From NCBI GenBank assembly GCA_963682055.1, contig OY821751.1, positions 2,542,001-2,606,000 on the forward strand: a stretch of 64,000 nt of DNA, in the 5' to 3' direction. Of the stretch, positions 1 through 11,719 are shown one piece after another. The translations under genes were made by a program, and so were the position numbers. This DNA comes from Primula veris (lineage: Eukaryota > Streptophyta > Magnoliopsida > Ericales > Primulaceae). Every line of letters begins with the position of its first letter. Position 1 is the first letter of the stretch. The notes under the pieces are model-generated. The model saw only the letters and a list, made by a program, of their open reading frames with translations, did not search any database and had not been told where the DNA came from.

Positions 1-1728
1 TGCTCCTACTCTATAACTATCACTTTTAAATCAATGGCATACCACCATTGTTTTCTTTTTAAAGGTCACGTGTATTCTCTCTAGAAAATAAGTTCTTTAT
101 AATTTAGAACACACACCTTTTACAAGCTAAGTTAACAAGTATATAAGCAAATAAAACAATCTTCTATTCTTCAATATCTTTTGATTGTTTTTGCCTTTAT
201 TGATTGGCTTCAATCTTCCCATGCGTTGCGTGATACTTCAGCATTGATTGACCTCAATCTTCTAAAGATAGAACCTGTTGACAATTAGCTTGAAAATAGG
301 AGTTAATCTTTTCCTTCAACAAGGAAACATATAAGACAATATCTTTTAAAGATAATATCTTTGAAACTATATTTGAAATGTAAACTCCATATTTCTTTCA
401 ATCTTAAAACGAATCATGTTAAATTTGATAAGGAACAAAGATTGAAACAAGTAATAAGGATTTGCAAAATAACTTAGATATAGTATTTTCCTATGTAGAG
501 GAAACACAACTAATCTCTTTTATATATTTTAGTAAATCTTTCCTTACTAATTTGATATTCTCAATACACGCATATATAACCTTTAGGATCATGTGAGAAT
601 ATATCCTGCATACTTTTAAACAAATAATTAGCATTGAAGAATAGTTATGCAGATCTATAGAACAAGACAGAGTTCTGTTAACTAGCAGGTTGGAACTAGA
701 GGTTGCAACTGAGGTTGCAACATTACTTGAAACCTGTTAACAAAAGTTGTAACTGAGGTTGCAACTAGTACTTAAAACCTGTCAATGCTGTCTTAGTTCG
801 TAATAACAGTTAGGATTTATTTAGTAAAAACCAATAGACAATAAACAACATTTAGACCAGGAATCTGGTCCTAACAATAATAAAACAAATTAACGACTTT
901 GTAATGCACTAAACAAGTAATGTGTCAAATAAAATGAAAAGTAAGGCACTAAACAAGTAATGTGTCAAATAACAAGGCAAAGAAGTCAAAATATGACGTT
1001 ATTCACCCTTAAAAACAATCTTGTCCTTGAGGTTATGGCACGAGCTCGGAAGACAAAACAATGCATATATCTATCTTTGCACATTCCGGTGGCAAACTAA
1101 AACAACTCTCTAGCCTTGAAAGAATTTTCGACTCCGATAAGGAGGAAATTGACCCAAAATCTCCCCACCCTGTTAATCGTCTACATCTTCCAATATTCGA
1201 CACTCTATCAAAACCACAATCCCATGAATAAAAAATCTATTAAGTTGCGAATCAATATAAATTGCGAAAGAGAGATTATAAATTAATACTATTAATAGTA
1301 TTATAAAGAGAGATTATAAATTAATACTATTTATAGTCTTCAATATAAATTAATACTATTAGAATCAATATAGCTCGAAAGAGAGATTATACATAGTGCT
1401 ACTTCAATCGTCTTCTAACTAATTGCTAAGGAAGGGATTGTGACAGTCGTTGCTTGTTGTTTGTGTCTTTTTTGTGAATGGAAATCTCTAAAAAATATTT
1501 GTTGCGTGACATATTAGTTAAGAATATATAAAGAGAAATATAAAAGAAACACAAGGACAGGTCTTTATTGATTGATTTATGTAATACAATAGACCCTAAT
1601 TAAGCCTCTTTTTATATAGGAGAGATTAGAGTTTACATGAAATGAAATTATATTCGAGAAATATCGTGTGAGCAAGACATACATATAATAACATACAACA
1701 ATATTACTGTTTTAAATATTAATGCATT
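1..1728. other. intergenic DNA downstream of the first P450 gene
   Basis: No gene is seen. A 25-base unit occurs twice (906-930 and 946-970), and a diverged relative lies near 8231-8260, on the same side of the second P450, so the segmental duplication seems to reach this far. A motif reading gaggttgcaact recurs at about 698-745. The part just before the P450 stop (1210-1460) resembles 9365-9470 and 9855-9900, downstream of the second P450. The stretch 1500-1700 has no counterpart there and is probably a later insertion or a deletion in the other copy. Confidence 0.5.
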
Positions 1729-3375
1729 TTAAATATGAGTAGGAACGACGCGTAGAGGTTCAGCCTTTTGTAAAGTGAACCCAAACTTCTCCTTCATATC
1801 GAGCTCCTCGGCTATGATTCCACCTTCAAGTTTCCAGTCAAATGAGTTTAAGAGTGAACCAATCATCACAGGAACAATCCTCGATACTAGAGGTACCCCC
1901 GGACAACTCCTCCTCCCTACACCAAACGGATTAATCACAAACTCATGGCCTCGAGCGTCAATGTCTGAGCCCATAAATCTTTTCGGCTCAAACATACTTG
2001 GGCTCTCCCATAGACTTGGGTCTTGGCGCATAGCCCAAAGGTTTAGTAGAACTTGTGATCCCTTTGGGATTGTATACTCACAAATTTCAACATCCATCTC
2101 CACATTTCGGTTCATTAAAGGACCCGGAGGGTGCTTTCGAAGTGTCTCAATCACTATCGCTCGCAAATAAGGGAGATTTTGTATGTCTGATTCTTCTATC
2201 GGTTTTCCTCTACCAATTGTTTCTTCAAGCTCTGCTTTGGCTGTTTTTAATATTTCTGATTTTCTTAGTATTTCTGCCATTGCCCATTCTACTGTGCTTG
2301 ATGTCGTGTCTGTCCCAGCTATAAATAGGTCCTGTCACGTATTTTAATAAAATAAAATTCAGATAGAAGTACCTGCCATTATTTAGTACATGTAGGGGTC
2401 ATCCTAACCTCCCTCCATTCTAGAGTGTTTTGGATATAGGTAATTGTTAACATGAGAGGTCTAGGCAAACATTAGGAGATGCAAATACTAGGGGGGAGAA
2501 ATATTTACCGTTATTAAGCGTTCAATTTGAATACTAGTAATATCTTCACCCATATTAAGTAACTCGTCTAGAAAATCATTCCGATAATTCTTATTGTTCA
2601 ACCTCCTTGAGTCTACCCTTTCGTCGACCAACTTAGTAACGATCCTGAACATCTTCGTGAAGCTTTTAGTTAATTTACATCGCAGGCCCTGTGGATCGAT
2701 CTTTTCAAGTATTGGAAAGAAGTCTGGCAAGTTGGGTTTCGCAGAATCTACCATTATACTAGAAATCACCTCTCTAAACTCTTTTGACAAGTCCTCCGGC
2801 AAATCGATTGAAAACATAGTGTTAGACAACATATTTATGAATGTTGTGAAAGCTATCTGGCCTATATCGATCGCAACACCTTTGTCACAACATTCTCCAA
2901 CGTATGCCATGAGTTCATGCACCTTTTCGCGACGTAGATTTTGGCTAGCATTGAGCTTTTGAGTGTGAAAAATAAAAGTTTTCAGGAATTTTCGGAGGTC
3001 TCGCCATTTGTCTGAGACAGGCATCCATACTACCGAGTGTTCTAATTGGTCATGGTCATGGTCATGGAGTGCGTCAGGCATGGATCTAGTCGAGAAAACT
3101 AGGTCATGCTTTTGGAAGGCTTCTTTGGCTAAGGTTTCTGAAGAAATAACATAAGTGGTCTTTTGGCCTAGTTTTAAACTCATGATAGGACCATAAGTTT
3201 TGGCTAGGTTTGCTAAGGAAATGTGGGGCATATCTCCGAGTTCTAGAAGATTTCCGATCACCGGTAAAGGACATGGTCCCGGGGGAAGCTTTCTGTTTCT
3301 TTTGTTTCTTTTAACAATTGAAACAAATCCGAGAAATACTAGCACAAAGAAAAAGAACAAATTCAGTAACTCCAT
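1729..3375 (-). CDS. cytochrome P450, CYP76-type (tandem copy 1)
   Basis: Two exons on the minus strand, 3375-2509 and 2331-1729, joined by a 177-bp phase-0 GT-AG intron; the predicted protein has 489 residues, normal for plant A-type P450s. Seen in order: a hydrophobic N-terminal anchor (about 3-20), the proline hinge PPGP (31-34), the C-helix WRDLR motif, the I-helix AGTDTT (294-299), the K-helix ETLR (351-354), FEPKRF (403-408) and the heme loop FGVGRRSCPG with the ligand cysteine at 432. The overall pattern, including the single intron just before the I-helix, fits CYP76 (geraniol 8-hydroxylase-like) enzymes: ER-anchored monooxygenases that oxidise terpenoids or phenolics with electrons from P450 reductase. 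The substrate cannot be read from sequence. An extra His-Asp repeat (HDHDHD, about 104-109) is absent in part from the second copy. It appears functional. Confidence 0.93.
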
Positions 3376-3445
3376 GGTTTGTGAGCAATAGAGGGTAAGG
3401 GATTTATCGGTGAACTCTTATATCTATATACTCAAAATCAAATTG

Positions 3446-3454
3446 TTTATATAA
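3446..3454 (-). promoter_or_regulatory. TATA box candidate of P450 copy 1
   Basis: On the minus strand this reads TTATATAAA, about 75 bases before the ATG at 3375. The same box and its surroundings are conserved upstream of the second P450, and the ATG context (aaaccatgg) is strong. Confidence 0.5.
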
Positions 3455-3824
3455 GCGTCGTTGATTAGCAGTGTGGTAATGTTTTAACAAATTTATAATT
3501 AGTGACAACGGCTTGAAAGTTAAGTTCAACGGGAGAAAGGAATTAATTTAATGGGCTTACTAACTATTTGCTTGGATACGTCACATTACCAACCATGGAA
3601 TTCATTCCTGAATTGTTTATTTTATGTTCGCATCACATGGGTCAGTGTAGCCAATTCAATTCCAAATGAAATAAGCATCTTCTAGCAAGGTCAATGAGGC
3701 ACTCGTTAAACTTATCGGGTTCATTTCGTTAATAACTCATCTTATTTTCATTTATTACTAAATAAAAATATAATTAAATAAAATACTCGTTCACGTATAA
3801 AATTTAGAGTTATTAAGTTATTAA

Positions 3825-4436
3825 GAGAATTTACAATAGTACTGTTAACTTTTTATTGTTAACTAATGACACGTCATCATTTAAAAATCTATCAAATGAC
3901 ACATAGGCATATTAAGTTAAACACTCACATTAGTTTTAACTTTAACAGTGTTATCTATTTTAATTAAAAATTAATTATCCAAAATATAAGACTTATTTAT
4001 TTTTTTCGTGTCATACATTAGCGCCAGATTTCAGAAATACATAATTTTAGAAACATAAAAATAAGTTATTATATTTTAAGCATATGTTTATTTTAAAATT
4101 CAAATGTAAACAAAAGGAGATGTCAAACAAACTCTGGGTTCAATGATTTGATGAATACTAAATAACAAGAAAATATGCTTGAGTATTATGAATAATTGTT
4201 ATGAGAAAATAAATAGTAGTATGCGTACAGAAAAAATATATGAATAACTGTGGAGTGAGTTTAATCTTTTTGCCATGTCATCAAGTAATAACAACTAAAA
4301 AAATTGTTATTTTTAACAATATTTTTAACATCTATAAAGTTAACACACACATTAACACACCATATGGAGAGACAAAATTGCATTATTAACTAACATTTAG
4401 TTAACAATAGTGATAATAATACTATTGTACATGCTC
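3825..4436. mobile_element. Tourist-like (PIF/Harbinger-type) MITE with TAA target duplication
   Basis: The ends are inverted repeats: the left end begins gagaatttacaatagta, and the right end read in reverse begins gagcatgtacaatagta. A TAA triplet flanks both sides (3822-3824 and 4437-4439), the target duplication expected for PIF/Harbinger MITEs. There is no coding capacity in 612 bp. It sits between the promoter of P450 copy 1 and the duplicated spacer and has no counterpart beside P450 copy 2. Confidence 0.7.
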
Positions 4437-4685
4437 TAATAAGGCTCTGAATTAGAAAAAAAAATTCATGAAAAATTTGTGTTCGTTTTGTTAAAATCTC
4501 GTTTCGTTTTTGTTCATTACTAAACGAAATGAAACGATAACGAAAAACTCAAAATCGAAACGAAACAAAAATAAAATTGAGCGTTTTCGTCTCGTTTCAC
4601 TTCATTATCAGTCCTAGCCTGTTTAACCAGTTAAAATGGCGTTATTTTCTAAATGTAATAATATTCTTTCTGACATAAATTTACA

Positions 4686-4881
4686 TAACAAAAAAATGGT
4701 CAAATAGTTACGATATTAGTGACGGTATTTTTTTTTAACGAGATTATTACCTACGGTTTTCGTGACGTATTTGTGACAATTTAGTGAATTTGTGACATGT
4801 TTGTGATTTTATTTTTATTTTAATTATTGACGTGATTGTGATAACTTTTGACTCTGCATAAATTAATATTATTTTGTAGTG
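4686..4881 (+). mobile_element. CACTA-ended MITE, copy A
   Basis: A degenerate member of a family seen six times in this window. It has the shared core (gtgacggtatttttt, acggtttt.gtgacg, attattttgtagtg) and a clear right end but a decayed left end. The duplicated spacer near P450 copy 2 (about 12300-12370) lacks it, so it marks an insertion after the duplication or a loss from copy 2. Confidence 0.65.
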
Positions 4882-5169
4882 TTACATCATTATATTACCA
4901 AAAACAATTGTTAGATTACAAGTTTTCATCTTCAGGTCATATTATCACACATTATATGAACCAAATTTCAATGTATAAATTTTTCCATCCAAAAAAATTG
5001 ATGGATGTTAATAAATCTATATCATTGATAAACTAATTAAGGTCCAAATTCAAATTGTTGAGCACTAAGATCACTAAATCGAATTTGTCCAAAACCAAAA
5101 CACACATCATTAAACTGATGAAATTAACCATATTTGGTGATTACACATTAGAGCTTAAATTTACAAAAT

Positions 5170-5345
5170 AAGAAATCCCCAAATTATCATATTAGTTTCA
5201 AAATAGAAAAATAAATAATTCGAAATGGAAATAATTGGATGTATTACTGTTATAGAGGGTATGAAATTAGATTGAGCCGGATCAATTCTGAAACTGAAAC
5301 TATTAGTATCAGCTATCAGGTGAGCATGGTGCTACCGAAAATAAC
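5170..5345. repeat. duplicated spacer segment S, copy 1
   Basis: This stretch recurs at 6256-6640 and 12610-12985, with shared words such as aaatccccaaatta, aataattggatg and gccggatcaattctgaaac. The three copies lie between P450 sequence and REM first-exon sequence and record repeated local duplication. No reading frame is conserved, so they are probably non-coding. Confidence 0.7.
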
Positions 5346-5934
5346 CAACCGGAATTCTGTGTATTTTAATCGGCCGTTATTCCCAAACTTATCATTTATC
5401 TGCAAAAACCACTTGTTACCAGAATATTAGACATTGAGGGTTAAGTAATCAGATAATAGTGTCTCCATTCATAAAAAAAGGTGACATAAACTCTTCCACA
5501 CCTTACCCTTCAAGTCGGACATTTCCCGAAAGAATATAAATTATAAAACGAGTTGTTCGTTATCTCAAATAACAAACACCCAAAATCTAATATTGAAAAA
5601 TAAAATTAAAAAATATACTTCGACGCAAACACCAACTTTTTATAACCAAAAATTAGTTTGAAGACATTGATTTTGCAAAAGCATTCTAAAGATAATCAAA
5701 TTCTACAAGAAATATTCAGCCGTAAACACCAGATCCGAAATATGATTTTACAAGGAACAAACTTGGAATTCAAAACAGTTTTGTCCTAAACCCTAATCTA
5801 TGAAAATCATAATGGTTATTCAAGATCAACTACTCAAAATAAATTTTGGATTTACTAACAAATTACGTACTTCTTATAAAACCATAACCAATTGTGCAAG
5901 CAATACCACTAATGTCCCTATGAATTAATTTAAA

Positions 5935-5966
5935 CATATATATAAAAAATTATATATACATATATA

Positions 5967-6001
<35 letters not shown>

Positions 6002-6003
6002 CG
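5935..6003. repeat. compound microsatellite (AT)n(GTAT)n
   Basis: An AT-dinucleotide run changes directly into about seven GTAT units. This is simple-sequence DNA with no other content. Confidence 0.9.
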
Positions 6004-6029
6004 TGTATACAACTACTATACACCTACTT

Positions 6030-6111
6030 TGATGTCGTCATTATTTTTGACTAACCTTTGTTAAATCAAAGAAAATTCTAATGAAACTATATTCTTTTGG
6101 GATTAAGGGAG
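6030..6111. mobile_element. truncated Stowaway-type MITE remnant
   Basis: The right end reads ttcttttgggattaagggag followed by TA, matching the right end of the complete element at 12993-13173. The left half is missing or unrecognisable. Confidence 0.5.
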
Positions 6112-6170
6112 TACATATATAATAATTGTAGAAATGCTTTAATTGTGTAAATTAACCTAGTTCATCAATA

Positions 6171-6246
6171 AGTGACTTTTGGCCTGCCAATCCATCTTTA
6201 AATTCTGAATTAATTAGACGATCTGACTAAATGATACAGTACTTAC
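6171..6246 (+). repeat. copy of REM gene upstream region without exon
   Basis: The words ggcctgccaatccatctttaaattctgaatt and gacgatctgac also precede the REM first exons at 7544 and 13331, but here the exon itself is absent and the sequence runs into spacer segment S copy 2. It is a truncated duplicate of a REM promoter. Confidence 0.6.
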
Positions 6247-6255
6247 TCATTAACA

Positions 6256-6640
6256 GAAATCCCCAAATTATCATATTAGTTGCAAAATTTAAAATAAATA
6301 ATTTGAAATGAAAATAATTGGATGGGTTACTGTTATAGAGGGAATGAAATTAGATTAAGCCGGATCAATTTTGAAAATGAAACTATTAGTATAAGGTGGG
6401 CATGGTACAATCGAAAATAAAAGTATCAAACGGAATTCTATCTATTTTTCCTTTGGCGATTCTACAAGAAAACTCCATTAGTTCTCAATCGAAAAAAAAG
6501 TGTATAAATTATTCAATTTGCAAAGAGTAGACGAAATCCATATACAGTCCTTAGTTTCATTTCATCTTTCTTTTCGGGTATGTTGTTATGTGGTTAATAG
6601 ATCAATATGTTTGAAACTTGCAAAGATCACACCTTATAAT
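6256..6640. repeat. duplicated spacer segment S, copy 2
   Basis: Closely related to 12610-12985. The last part (about 6495-6640 against 12840-12980) is nearly identical over about 140 bases, the best conserved non-coding stretch in the duplicated block. No gene is seen in it. Confidence 0.8.
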
Positions 6641-6664
6641 CCAAGAAACGTTAAATGAAACTAC

Positions 6665-6847
6665 CACTATAAAAAAAATACCCAAATAACTATGGAATTA
6701 GTTACGGTATTTTTTGTTACGAGCTTATTAACTACGGTTTTTGTGACGACCTTGTGACAGTTTAGTCAATTTGTGACAGATTTTTAAATTAGCGACAGGC
6801 TTATGACAGTTTTTGACACTCACTAAATCAAACATTATTTTATAGTA
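6665..6847 (+). mobile_element. CACTA-ended MITE, copy B
   Basis: Begins CACTATAAAAAAAATACCC and ends near attttatagta, with the same core as copies C and D. It lies just after spacer copy 2. Copy 3 of the spacer has no such insertion at the matching place. Confidence 0.7.
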
Positions 6848-7540
6848 CTGTACAATGAACCTCTATAAATTAATACTTTGTATTAATAAACTCTTTAAAA
6901 TGATATTTTTCTCCGGTCCGGTGCCGACTTGTGTCAATGTAAAAATCGCTCATTTTTATAAACTAATAAGATAATAAATTTTTAAAAAATTCTTATATAA
7001 ATATTTGCTCCCCACAAAATCATAAATTGATAATTCTTCAAATTAACAAACATTAGTAGGACAATTTAGTAAAATACGACTCTTTATTCATTTGATTCCT
7101 ATTAAAATTTAAAACTACTTGTAGCTCATCACTTGTTTAACGTATTTAATGTATTTTTTTAGTTTGTTACACCGTTTAAGATCTAACAAAGTATATTAGC
7201 AAGCGAAGTAGTGTAGTAGCATTTACCAACAAGTATTATTAATAATATATAATGAGTTTTATGTTATTAATAAGTATATTTATTGAATCAATAAAAAATT
7301 ATTTAAAATAATAAATTATTAATTTATCGATTAATTAATAGCTTTATAAATTAACAAATTTTCTATTGTCCCAACTATATTAATTTATTTGGGTTTTGTT
7401 GTAGTTTTTTAAGATTGAGGGATTAAATAGTTGTAGAAAGGCATAATTAAATACTGCAATTGTGTAAACCAACAACCCTCATAAATGAGTTACTTTTGGC
7501 CTGCCAATCCATCTTTAAATTCTGAATTAGACGATCTGAC
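6848..7540. other. AT-rich intergenic DNA
   Basis: No gene, RNA gene or complete transposon recognised. From about 7480 on it becomes the duplicated REM upstream region that leads into the orphan exon at 7544. Confidence 0.5.
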
Positions 7541-7543
7541 TTA

Positions 7544-7597
7544 ATGACTCACTTTTTCAAGATAGTCACATTTTCTAATTTTCAGCAGAATAAACTG
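7544..7597 (+). pseudogene. orphan first exon of a REM/B3 gene
   Basis: Eighteen codons starting at an ATG read MTHFFKIVTFSNFQQNKL, followed at once by a GT donor (gtaagc). This matches first exons of REM (VRN1-like) genes and lines up with exon 1 of the intact gene at 19282 (MKPNHFFKIITFCNIQQNKL) and the broken one at 13331, including the upstream sequence from about 7488. No B3-coding second exon was found before the next P450 at 9950, so this is a fragment left by duplication. It could be a transcribed fragment but cannot make a B3 domain. Confidence 0.8.
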
Positions 7598-8580
7598 GTA
7601 AGCAGCCTGAATATAGCATCTAATTAATGTACATTTTATCTGATCATATATTATAATACTAATAACATTTACTCACGTTAACTCACGTGTTGCGTGACGA
7701 AAAACTTTCCCTAAAAATTAAAATAAAATCTATGACTAGCAAATTAAAATGTTAATTAAATCATGCAAAAATACTAGTAACATTTACTCACATATTGCTG
7801 TAGCACCACCCATTTTGCCAAAAACACAAAGAAAAAAAAATCATGCAATTTACTGAAAAAGCGACCATTGTATTTTTTCAGCACAACTCAGTAATTACAA
7901 AATAATATATATACATATAATTCAACACCACTCATATGTAAATTATATTTCCGCTAATGCGTAGAAAGAGCTGCTCTAGATACTAATAATGAAATCCGGA
8001 AGTTTCGTATAAATATAGAAAAGAAAAAGAAATCAAACGAATATCAATTAAATAAGAAATTAAAAGAGACACAAAGAGAGAGATAAAAATTAGGGTTCAA
8101 GTCTTTCTCTAACTCAATACTCATAAACGTAATGATACTCTAGAAAGTTTGTGGTTAATATTAGTAATGCCATAAGAAAAGAAAATAACAAGCTTGTTGG
8201 TCTTCAAACTATAATAAAAATAACAAGTACGTATACGCCACTAAATAAGTATTTTGTCAAATAACTAATAAGACCGAGAAGTCAATATATGTCGTGCTTA
8301 TCAAAAATGCCTTCTAAAAGAAGGTCGAGAAAGATAAATCCCCATAATAAATGAAGAGATAAATGTCGCTTATGTGAAGTCGAATCTAAACAAGAACAAG
8401 CACAACTGTGAATTGAAAAAAACTTAAAACTGTAAATCTTAATTCAATATCACTGTAAAAAATACCAAAATACCAACAACAAAAAATGATCTTAGCTTGT
8501 ATTGTCCTCCATCAAACGAGTTATAAAATGAAAATCAATATAAATTAACTATCGAACGTAAATGCTAAAGGGGACATTTT
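7598..8580. other. intergenic DNA after the orphan REM exon
   Basis: AT-rich, with no B3-coding exon although the first-exon donor is intact. The stretch 8231-8310 resembles 906-1000 (cactaaa.aagtat..tgtcaaataac; gaagtca.tatatgtcg) and marks the distal part of the second P450 duplication unit. Confidence 0.5.
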
Positions 8581-8829
8581 ATGGTGAAGTTTCCATTGTT
8601 ATGGTTGACAGATAAAAGCAACTCTCCTTGTAAACTGAGAGTGCTAATAAACAATATAAAAGAGAACCTAAATAAGATTATCTATCTGTTGAATTATGTG
8701 AAAAGGAAAGCAAATTCAGGTGCGGATCTATTAGCAAATCTGGGTTGTACGAAAGATCCATTAATTTCAGATAAAATATATGATTTTCCAAGCAAATTAG
8801 AAATTATACTGAAATTAGAAGGGAAATGA
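8581..8829 (+). pseudogene. LINE-type RNase H (RVT_3-like) fragment
   Basis: An 82-codon frame ends in a pattern typical of the RNase H domain at the end of plant LINE-derived ORFs: a helix, then KRKANSGADLLANLGCT, where these domains usually have an (R/K)xxNxxAD(x)LA motif. The rest of a LINE (endonuclease, reverse transcriptase) is absent. A 21-base A run at 9202-9222 could be its old poly(A) tail, but the link is uncertain. It is a fragment with no likely function. Confidence 0.45.
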
Positions 8830-9950
8830 CTACCATACCTGAAACTAAGAAATGAACATGAACGGTAAGCGAGATTTGTCAGAGTGAGGCGAAGAAGATG
8901 GTGAGTGTCTCTCTCTTTCGTTGGTCTGAAAAAGCTTATGGATCGGACGAAAAGGTGGATGAGGTGGATTTAATGGTCAATTTCAACAATGATCCTCCAA
9001 AATTGAACAGAACTGCAATTTTGAGTATTTTCTCATTTTATTACATTTTAAGCTATAATTTTGTTGCATCAAGTTTTGTAATTTTCAAAAATATCACTAT
9101 TGATACTCCGTTTTGTTTTTGTGAGGTTTTTCCTCCGCTTTTTTTTTTTTCATCAATTAATAATAGATTAAAAAAAAATAGGGTTTTTCCACCATTAATA
9201 TAAAAAAAAAAAAAAAAAAAAATTGGTTGATGCAGTCGTCTTAATAGAGGTTTATGTATATGTGATAATTTTCAATATTTAAATGATCCTTATCCCATCT
9301 ATGTATTATGTATTAACCCCTTCAACATAAATTCAAAGCAAATAAGCCAAATTATGTCTCTTGCAATCAGTAGTCTTCAATATAACTTAATAATATTGGA
9401 ATCAAGAGGTAAGTTGAAAGAGAGATTATACATGCATAGTGCTACTTCAATCCTCTTCTAACTACTCCTATAACCGTAAACGGAAGATAGATAGATTGGT
9501 GCTTTGAAATGTCTGCAGAAGATCCGTCGAATGTTCACGACTTCAAGGAAATACTGTTTTAATGTTCCTCGTACTTTCCATCACCACACTGATCGATTAC
9601 TCGTACTTATTATTGCATACATGTATAAAAGAAACTTGATCAGTTATTACCTCAAACCAGTTACACGGTGACCAGATCCATTGTTTGTGGCAATAAACCT
9701 ATATAAAAAGGTCTCAAATATGTTACTCAATTGGGCATTAAACAAGAAAATGATTAATCAAGCGAGCAACAAGTTGTGTCAAATAGAGTTCGTTAATTCA
9801 GTTTAAATTAATCTTTGCAGAACATAACTAGAATGAGTACATGATTGCCAAGGCAGAGATTGTGACAATCGTTGCATAATTGTTTGTATCTTTTTTGTGA
9901 ATGAAAATCTCTATAAAAAGTATTACTGTTTTAAATATTATAAATACATT
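8830..9950. other. intergenic DNA downstream of P450 copy 2
   Basis: Holds a poly(A) run at 9202-9222 and, from about 9365, sequence duplicated from 1320-1500 (gagagattatacat, agtgctacttcaatc, ttttttgtgaatg.aaatctct). No gene seen. Confidence 0.5.
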
Positions 9951-11609
9951 TTAAATATAAATAGGAACGACACGTAGAGGTTCAGCCTTTTGTAAAGTGA
10001 ACCCAAACTTCTCCTTCATATCGAGCTCCTCGGCTATGACTCCACGTTCAAGTTTCCAGTCAAATGAGTTTAAAAGCGAACCAATCATCACAGGAACAAT
10101 CCTCGAAACTAAAGGTACTCCAGGACAACTCCTCCTGCCTACACCAAACGGATTAAGCACAAACTCATGGCCTCGAACGTCAATGTCCGAACCTATAAAT
10201 CTTTTGGGCTCAAACATATCTGGGCTCTCCCATAGACTTGGGTCTTGGCCCATAGCCCATATGTTGACTAGAACTTGTGATCCCTTTGGGATTTTATACT
10301 CACAAATTTCAACATCCGTTTCCACATTTCGGTTCATAAAAGGACCCGGAGGGTGCTTTCGAAGTGTCTCTATCACGACTGCTCTTAAATAAGGGAGATT
10401 TTGTATGTCTGATTCTTCTATCGTTTTTCCTCGACCAATTGTTTCTTCAAGCTCTGCTTTGGCTGTTTTCAATATTTTTGAATTACTTAATATTTCTGCC
10501 ATTGCCCATTCTACTGTGCTTGATGTCGTGTCTGTCCCAACTATAAATAGGTCCTGTCACGTATTTAAACAAAATTTAATACATAAAGAAGTACTTGCCA
10601 TTATTTAACACATGTAGTGGTTCGCTACCCTCCCTCCATTCTGGAATGTTTTGTATTAGGACAAAGACGCGAATATTATAGGTAATTGTTAACATAAAAC
10701 GGTCTAGGCGCACTTTCAGAAATGTAAATAGCAGGGGGGAAAGTTTACCGTTAGTAAGCGTTCAATTTGAATACTAGTTACGTCTTCACCCATATTAAGT
10801 AACTCGTCTAGAAAATCATTCCGATAATTCTTATTGTTCAACCTCCTTGACTCTACCCTTTCATTGACTAACTTAGTAACGATCTTGAACATCTTCGTGA
10901 AGCTTTTAGTTAATTTACGTCGCAGGCCCTGTGGATCGATACTTTCAAGTATTGGAAAAAAGTCTGATAAGTTTGGCTTCACAGAATCTACCATTATGCT
11001 AGAAATCACCTCTCTAAACTCTTTTGACAAGTCCTCCGGCAAATCGATTGAAAACATTGTGTTAGACAACATATTTATGAATGTTGTGAAAGCTATCTGG
11101 CCTATATCGATCGCAACACCTTTGTCACAACATTCTCCAACGTATGCCATGAGTTCATGCACCTTTTCGCGACGTAGATTTTGGCTAGCATTGAGCTTGT
11201 GAGTGTGAAAAATAAAAGTTTTCAGGAATTTTCGTAGGTCTCGCCATTTGTCTGAGGCAGGCATCCATACTACCGAGTGTTCTAATTGGTCATGGGCGTG
11301 GAGTGCTTTAGGCATGGATCTAGTCGAGAAAATTAGGTCTTGCTTTTGGAAGGTTTCTTTGGCTAAGTTTGCTGAAGAAATAACATAAGCCGTGTTTTGG
11401 CCTAGTTTTAAACTCATGATAGGACCATAAGTTTTGGCTAGGTTTGCTAAGGAAATGTGGGGCATATCTCCGAGTTCTAGAAGATTTCCGATCACCGGTA
11501 AAGGACATGGTCCCGGGGGAAGCTTTCTGTTTCTTTTCTTTCTTTTAACAATTGAAACAAATCCGAGAAATACTAGCACAAAGAAAAAGAACAAATTCAG
11601 TAACTCCAT
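9951..11609 (-). CDS. cytochrome P450, CYP76-type (tandem copy 2)
   Basis: Two exons, 11609-10749 and 10553-9951, with a phase-0 intron at the same place as in copy 1; 487 residues. Motifs: N-terminal anchor, PPGP, WRDLR, ETLR, FEPKRF and FGVGRRSCPG with heme cysteine 430. By my count it differs from copy 1 at about 41 positions plus a two-residue gap, so it is roughly 92% identical and of fairly recent origin. One odd point: the I-helix reads VGTDTT, with valine at the position that is alanine or glycine in nearly all P450s, next to the oxygen-activating acid-threonine pair. The frame is intact, so it is called a gene, but activity or specificity may be altered. Family: CYP76-type monooxygenase of terpenoid or phenolic metabolism; the substrate is unknown. 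Confidence 0.92.
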
Positions 11610-11679
11610 GGTTTGTGAGCAATAGAGGGTAAAGGATTTATCGGTGAACTCTTATATCTATATACTCAAAATCAAATTG

Positions 11680-11688
11680 TTTATATAA
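11680..11688 (-). promoter_or_regulatory. TATA box candidate of P450 copy 2
   Basis: Same TTATATAAA box, same distance to the ATG and nearly identical surroundings as in copy 1. Similarity of the two promoters extends to about 11720 and then fades. Confidence 0.5.
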
Positions 11689-11719
11689 GCGTCGTTGATT
11701 AGCAGTGTGGTAATGTTAT

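Noticed and set aside
960..1060. Minus-strand frame resembling the end of a Ty3/gypsy polyprotein (LKDKIVFKG)
   Set aside because: The match is only a few residues with no upstream polyprotein sequence, and the region is shared with the P450 duplication unit.
1775..2324. Open frames on the plus strand across the P450 exons (also at 9997-10608 and 2594-3391)
   Set aside because: Antisense shadows of the P450 coding exons; repeated in both copies because the genes are.
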